A DNA stretch of 10,064 nt from Sulfurovum sp. GTDB taxonomy: Bacteria; Campylobacterota; Campylobacteria; Campylobacterales; Sulfurovaceae. The notes under the pieces were generated by a model. That model searched no databases and had not been told where the DNA came from. It saw only the letters and a list, made by a program, of their open reading frames with translations. Positions 6,987 through 10,064 of this stretch are shown piece after piece. The translations under genes were made by a program, and so were the position numbers. Position 1 is the first letter of the stretch. Every line of letters begins with the position of its first letter. Where the stretch lies: assembly GCA_026193735.1 (NCBI GenBank), contig JAPHUJ010000104.1:1-10064 (forward strand), written 5' to 3'.

Positions 6987-7035
6987 TCTCATCACTACTA
7001 AGCGTCCCTATAAAGTAGGTATGAGACTTTTTATT
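6987..7035 (+). terminator. Intrinsic terminator immediately before purD
   Basis: TCTCAT (6987-6992) pairs with ATGAGA (7021-7026). After a small internal loop, TACT (6996-6999) pairs with AGTA (7014-7017). The stem is followed by CTTTTTATTT. It ends the transcript that carries the 6S-like RNA and lies only a few bases before the purD ribosome binding site, so purD must depend on read-through or on another promoter. Confidence 0.65.
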
Positions 7036-7037
7036 TC

Positions 7038-7041
7038 GGAG
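7038..7041 (+). promoter_or_regulatory. purD ribosome binding site
   Basis: GGAG stands 8 bases before the ATG at 7050. It begins 3 bases after the T-rich tail of the terminator, so folding of the terminator stem could also affect ribosome access. Confidence 0.7.
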
Positions 7042-7049
7042 AAAATTTT

Positions 7050-8318
7050 ATGAACGTATTAATAATAGGTGCGGGCGGTAGAGAATATTCTATTGGCTTG
7101 GCATTGACTAAAGATGAAAATGTAGAGAAGATTTATTTTGCTCCGGGTAACGGAGCTACTGATGCATTAGGTGAGAATTTAAGTATCAGTGATTTTTCTG
7201 GATTAGCTGATTTTGTTGAGAATAATGATGTTGATCTCACTATCGTTGGTCCAGAAGGTCCGTTGGTTGATGGTATCGTAGATGTATTTGAGGCAAGAGG
7301 TCTTACTATCTTTGGACCTACGGCTCAGGCAGCACAGCTTGAAGGTTCTAAGATCTTTATGAAAAACTTTCTTGCCCGTCATAATGTTCCTACCGCAAAA
7401 TACATAGAGACAGACTCGCTTCAGGATGCGTATGATTTTATCATGACACTTGAAGCACCTATCGTGGTTAAAGCAGATGGACTTTGTGGCGGGAAGGGTG
7501 TGATCATTGCTCAAAGTCATGATGAAGCAAAAAAGGCTGCAGGTGAAATGCTCTCTGGCAATGCATTTGGCGATGCTGGAACAAGCATTGTCGTTGAAGA
7601 GTTTTTAGACGGCTATGAGCTTTCTGTGTTTGCTATCTGTGATGGTAAAGATTATGTTGTTCTCCCTGCAGCACAGGACCATAAAAGACTACTGAACAAT
7701 GATGAAGGTCCAAATACAGGCGGTATGGGTGCGTATGCGCCAACACCTCTAGTGAATGATGAGATTTATCGTAAGTTGGATGAGAGGGTCATTGAGCCTA
7801 CGCTTAAGGGTATGGAAGCTGAGGGTATGCCGTTTACCGGTGTGCTTTTTATCGGAGTGATGGTGGTGAAAGGCGAGCCTATCATTCTTGAGTATAATGT
7901 ACGTTTTGGCGACCCGGAATGTGAAGAGTTGATGCCTTTGCTCAAGTCTCCTGCATCTGAACTGTTCTATAAGGCAGCAACGGGTGATCTTAAAAATGCA
8001 AAGATAGAGTTTCATGAGAAATATGCAGTAGGTGTTGTAATGGCAAGTAAGGATTACCCTTATAAAAATACACCTCCTGCAGAAATCATCATAGATGATA
8101 TTTACCATGAAGATGTGCGTGAAAATGCACATATCTCTTATGCTGGTGTAACGCGTGGTGAAGATGGAAAACTCTATGCCACTGGCGGAAGAGTACTGGT
8201 TTGTGTGGGTGTCGGTGATAGTATCAGAGAGGCACAACAACGTGCTTATATGCTGGTAGGACAAGTGCACTTTGCAGGTAAGCAGTGTCGTACAGACATT
8301 GCTTACCAGGCACTCTAG
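7050..8318 (+). CDS. purD: Phosphoribosylamine-glycine ligase (GAR synthetase)
   Basis: PurD joins phosphoribosylamine and glycine using ATP to give GAR, the second step of de novo purine synthesis, in the cytosol. The 422 residues match the family's usual length. The N-terminal substrate-binding domain starts VLIIGAGGREYSI (3-15), with Tyr-Ser in place of the usual His-Ala after GGRE, as in other epsilonproteobacterial PurD proteins. FGPTAQAAQLEGSK (88-101) follows. The ATP-grasp domain shows VVKADGLCGGKGV (139-151), the GPNTGGMGAY loop (220-229), and EYNVRFGDPECE (281-292) with the metal-binding Glu and Asn. The C-terminal domain carries ATGGRVL (377-383) and a final alpha-helical stretch. 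The start is fixed by GGAG eight bases upstream. The non-coding leader with its terminator suggests transcript-level control. The RDD gene follows after 9 bases, so the genes from purD to lptD probably form one operon. Confidence 0.98.
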   Translation: MNVLIIGAGGREYSIGLALTKDENVEKIYFAPGNGATDALGENLSISDFSGLADFVENNDVDLTIVGPEGPLVDGIVDVFEARGLTIFGPTAQAAQLEGSKIFMKNFLARHNVPTAKYIETDSLQDAYDFIMTLEAPIVVKADGLCGGKGVIIAQSHDEAKKAAGEMLSGNAFGDAGTSIVVEEFLDGYELSVFAICDGKDYVVLPAAQDHKRLLNNDEGPNTGGMGAYAPTPLVNDEIYRKLDERVIEPTLKGMEAEGMPFTGVLFIGVMVVKGEPIILEYNVRFGDPECEELMPLLKSPASELFYKAATGDLKNAKIEFHEKYAVGVVMASKDYPYKNTPPAEIIIDDIYHEDVRENAHISYAGVTRGEDGKLYATGGRVLVCVGVGDSIREAQQRAYMLVGQVHFAGKQCRTDIAYQAL

Positions 8319-8327
8319 GGAGTAGAG

Positions 8328-8783
8328 ATGTCTGAACCACTTTCTTTATCTATTTCAAGTAGTCAAAAAAGAATTACCTCTTTTGTGATAGATGATCTCG
8401 TTATCTCTGTATTTTTTATTATTATTTTTTACAATCAGTTTTCTGCAGTTTTCTCAAATATTACAGTACTAGATGAATCAGCAGTGGAGAGTGTCAATGC
8501 TTTTATCGCTCAAAATCTTCTAGTCATACTTTCTATTAAACTGATCTATCATACGGTTTTAATCTGGCAAAATGGTATGACTCTAGGTAAATATATCATG
8601 AAGATCAAAGTGATAGATTTGGAAACAGGGAATACGCCAAGTTTCCAGAAGGCATTTTTACGTGCTTCAGTGAGAATCCCGAGTGAAATACTGTTTTACT
8701 TGGGTTTTCTCATGGCATTCTTTGTGCCACTTAGACAAACACTTCATGATAAACTATCAAATTGTGTAGTAGTTAATGACTAG
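8328..8783 (+). CDS. RDD-family small inner-membrane protein
   Basis: RDD proteins are small membrane proteins of mostly unknown function, named for a conserved Arg and two Asp residues; a few have been linked to ion or metabolite transport. This 151-residue member has the N-terminal signature KRITSFVIDD (14-23, with Arg15 and Asp22-Asp23), the central GMTLGKYIMKIKVID (83-97) and the terminal RQTLHDKLSNCVVV (136-149). The membrane segments are about 18-36, 62-80 and 119-136. GGAG lies 5 bases before the ATG, just after the purD stop. The stop overlaps the lptD start by 8 bases (ATGACTAG), so translation of lptD probably depends on this gene. That coupling suggests, but does not prove, a link to envelope assembly rather than to purine synthesis. 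The family call is firm; the function is unknown. Confidence 0.87.
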   Translation: MSEPLSLSISSSQKRITSFVIDDLVISVFFIIIFYNQFSAVFSNITVLDESAVESVNAFIAQNLLVILSIKLIYHTVLIWQNGMTLGKYIMKIKVIDLETGNTPSFQKAFLRASVRIPSEILFYLGFLMAFFVPLRQTLHDKLSNCVVVND

Positions 8784-10064
8784 ACATATTTTCTTTCTTC
8801 TTTTATCTGTTATTGTGGGTATACAGCTATTGTCTGCTGCCCCGGATAAAAGTAAAATTGAAATAACAGCAAAACATTTAGACGCTACAAAAAACATAGT
8901 GACCGCAAAAGATAATGTTGTAGTTTATTATGAAGACTCTGTGATCAAAGCATCTTCTGCACACTTTGATAAAACCAAAAAACTCCTTGTCCTTGATGGT
9001 AAGATAGAAATGATAGGATACCAAGGCAGTAAAGAACATAGCAATCATATGGAAATCTATACTGACACAAAGGAGGTCACTTTTGATGAACTTTTTCTTG
9101 TAAGTGAAAATGATGTATGGATGCTTACAGATGATGCACATAAAAAAGAGGGCACTTATACTTTAGGTGCGTCGCTGCTTTCAAGTTGCGATATCTCAGA
9201 TCCTTTATGGAAAATGTTTTTTTCTCATTCCTTCTACGATAGTGATGCACATTATATGAAAATCTATGATGCAAAAGTATATTTGTGGGATATCCCTGTA
9301 TTCTATACACCCTATTTGGCTTTTACTACAAACAAACAACGAAGCTCAGGACTACTCTTCCCAGCTTTTGGATATTCATCAAATGAGGGGTTCCTTTATG
9401 AGCAACCTATCTATTGGGCCATTTCACCAAGTATGGATATGGAATTTAACCCTCAGATTCGAACGTCAAGATCTGTAGGACTTTACAGTACCTTGCGTTT
9501 TGTTGATTCCGCGCATTCGTCTGGAGAGTTAAGGGTCGGATATTTTAAAGATAAGACAGATTATGTAGAAGAGTATATTCTTCCTAATGACAGCCACTAT
9601 GGGATTGAATTTAACTATGAATCTTCCAGCGTATTTTCTGATAAATTACCTCAAGGCTTTACGGACGGTTTATATATAAACACGACCTATCTCAACGACA
9701 TTGATTATCTTAATTTACAAAAAAGTAATTTGGAACATTTTGGGCTTGTACCTTTACAAGAATCAAGAGTGAATTATTTTGCCTATAATAATGACTATTA
9801 TACAGGCGTAAATGCCAAATATTTCATAGACACAAGAGAAGAAAACAATGATAAAACGCTCCAGATCCTACCATCGGTACAATTACATAAATATTTGGAT
9901 CCTTTTATATGGGATAATCTAACTTATAGTGCAGATATTCGTATCAATAACTTTCACAGAAAAGAAGGTGCTACACTCCGTCAGGCAGAACTCAATATAC
10001 CATTGGAATTCACAACATCATTTTTTGATGATTTTTTAAACCTCTCTTTAGGGGAAGAATTTTA
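8776..10064 (+). CDS. lptD: LPS-assembly outer-membrane protein LptD, 3' end cut by the window
   Basis: LptD is the outer-membrane barrel which, with the lipoprotein LptE, inserts lipopolysaccharide into the outer leaflet at the end of the Lpt bridge. The frame is open for 429 full codons to the window edge. Residues 1-21 form a signal peptide (basic MTRH, a hydrophobic core to about LLSA, cleavage near residue 21-22). Residues about 27-135 are the OstA/LptA-like beta-jellyroll, seen as KIEITAKHLDA (27-37) and repeated strand-turn units. From about 190 the barrel begins with the family signature: RSSGLLFPAFGYSSNEG (189-205), then PIYWAISPSMDM (212-223). Cys138 is the only cysteine seen so far; the partner would have to lie in the missing C-terminal part. 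No Shine-Dalgarno sequence precedes the ATG, which overlaps the RDD stop, so coupling is likely. Typical LptD proteins have 700-800 residues, so about 40 percent is missing. Identification is secure. Confidence 0.95.
   Translation, partial: MTRHIFFLLLSVIVGIQLLSAAPDKSKIEITAKHLDATKNIVTAKDNVVVYYEDSVIKASSAHFDKTKKLLVLDGKIEMIGYQGSKEHSNHMEIYTDTKEVTFDELFLVSENDVWMLTDDAHKKEGTYTLGASLLSSCDISDPLWKMFFSHSFYDSDAHYMKIYDAKVYLWDIPVFYTPYLAFTTNKQRSSGLLFPAFGYSSNEGFLYEQPIYWAISPSMDMEFNPQIRTSRSVGLYSTLRFVDSAHSSGELRVGYFKDKTDYVEEYILPNDSHYGIEFNYESSSVFSDKLPQGFTDGLYINTTYLNDIDYLNLQKSNLEHFGLVPLQESRVNYFAYNNDYYTGVNAKYFIDTREENNDKTLQILPSVQLHKYLDPFIWDNLTYSADIRINNFHRKEGATLRQAELNIPLEFTTSFFDDFLNLSLGEEF

Noticed and set aside
6698..7035. 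tmRNA, since a transcript of about 335 nt would have the right length
   Set aside because: No tRNA-like ends, no GGTTCGAATCC-type arm, no CCA end and no tag-peptide frame were found on either strand.
7749..8270. Open frame of 173 codons on the minus strand inside purD
   Set aside because: It is antisense to a highly conserved gene and rich in His, Cys and Ile as expected of a reverse-frame shadow; no family is recognisable.
9266..9478. Open frame of 70 codons inside lptD on the plus strand
   Set aside because: It is out of frame with lptD, whose conserved barrel signature is read through the same bases; there is no ribosome binding site.

Overview
The window looks like a stretch of chromosomal backbone from a Campylobacterota (epsilonproteobacterial) bacterium, perhaps a Sulfurovum- or Sulfurimonas-like lineage. 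The evidence is the AT-rich coding style, a PurD whose N-terminal loop reads GGREYSI instead of the usual GGREHA, a purD gene preceded by a non-coding block where this phylum is known to keep its 6S RNA, and TATAAT-type -10 boxes without clear -35 boxes. LptD shows the organism is Gram-negative with an LPS outer membrane. I cannot name genus or species from sequence alone. I see no insertion sequence, phage gene, CRISPR array, tRNA or rRNA.

Layout. (1) 2-1684, plus strand: the 3' nine-tenths of htpG (Hsp90), cut by the window start. (2) 1732-4074, minus strand: a six-helix membrane, PAS, GGDEF and EAL protein. Its cyclase signature is destroyed and its phosphodiesterase residues are all present. 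It converges on htpG, with a shared hairpin in the 47-base gap. (3) 4075-4317: a divergent intergenic region with an imperfect inverted repeat and an extended -10 promoter. (4) 4318-6582, plus strand: a tight three-gene operon encoding an unrecognised five-helix membrane protein, a FieF-like cation efflux transporter and uroporphyrinogen-III synthase (HemD). The genes overlap by 8 bases and 1 base. (5) 6583-7049: a 467-base stretch without a protein gene. It holds a weak terminator, two TATAAT boxes, a rod-foldable RNA of about 185 nt that I call as 6S RNA, a second strong 54-nt hairpin and a good intrinsic terminator just before the purD ribosome binding site. (6) 7050-10064, plus strand: purD, a small RDD membrane protein, and lptD, which runs off the window end.

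Most genes are housekeeping: protein folding, c-di-GMP signalling, metal efflux, tetrapyrrole synthesis, purine synthesis and LPS export. The part least explained by protein genes is the purD leader. A transcript starting near 6698 could be up to about 335 nt long, hold two structured parts, and must pass a terminator before purD can be translated from it. I found no convincing undescribed multi-gene system. The purD leader, the unknown membrane gene fused translationally to the metal exporter, and the RDD-lptD coupling are the best places to look.
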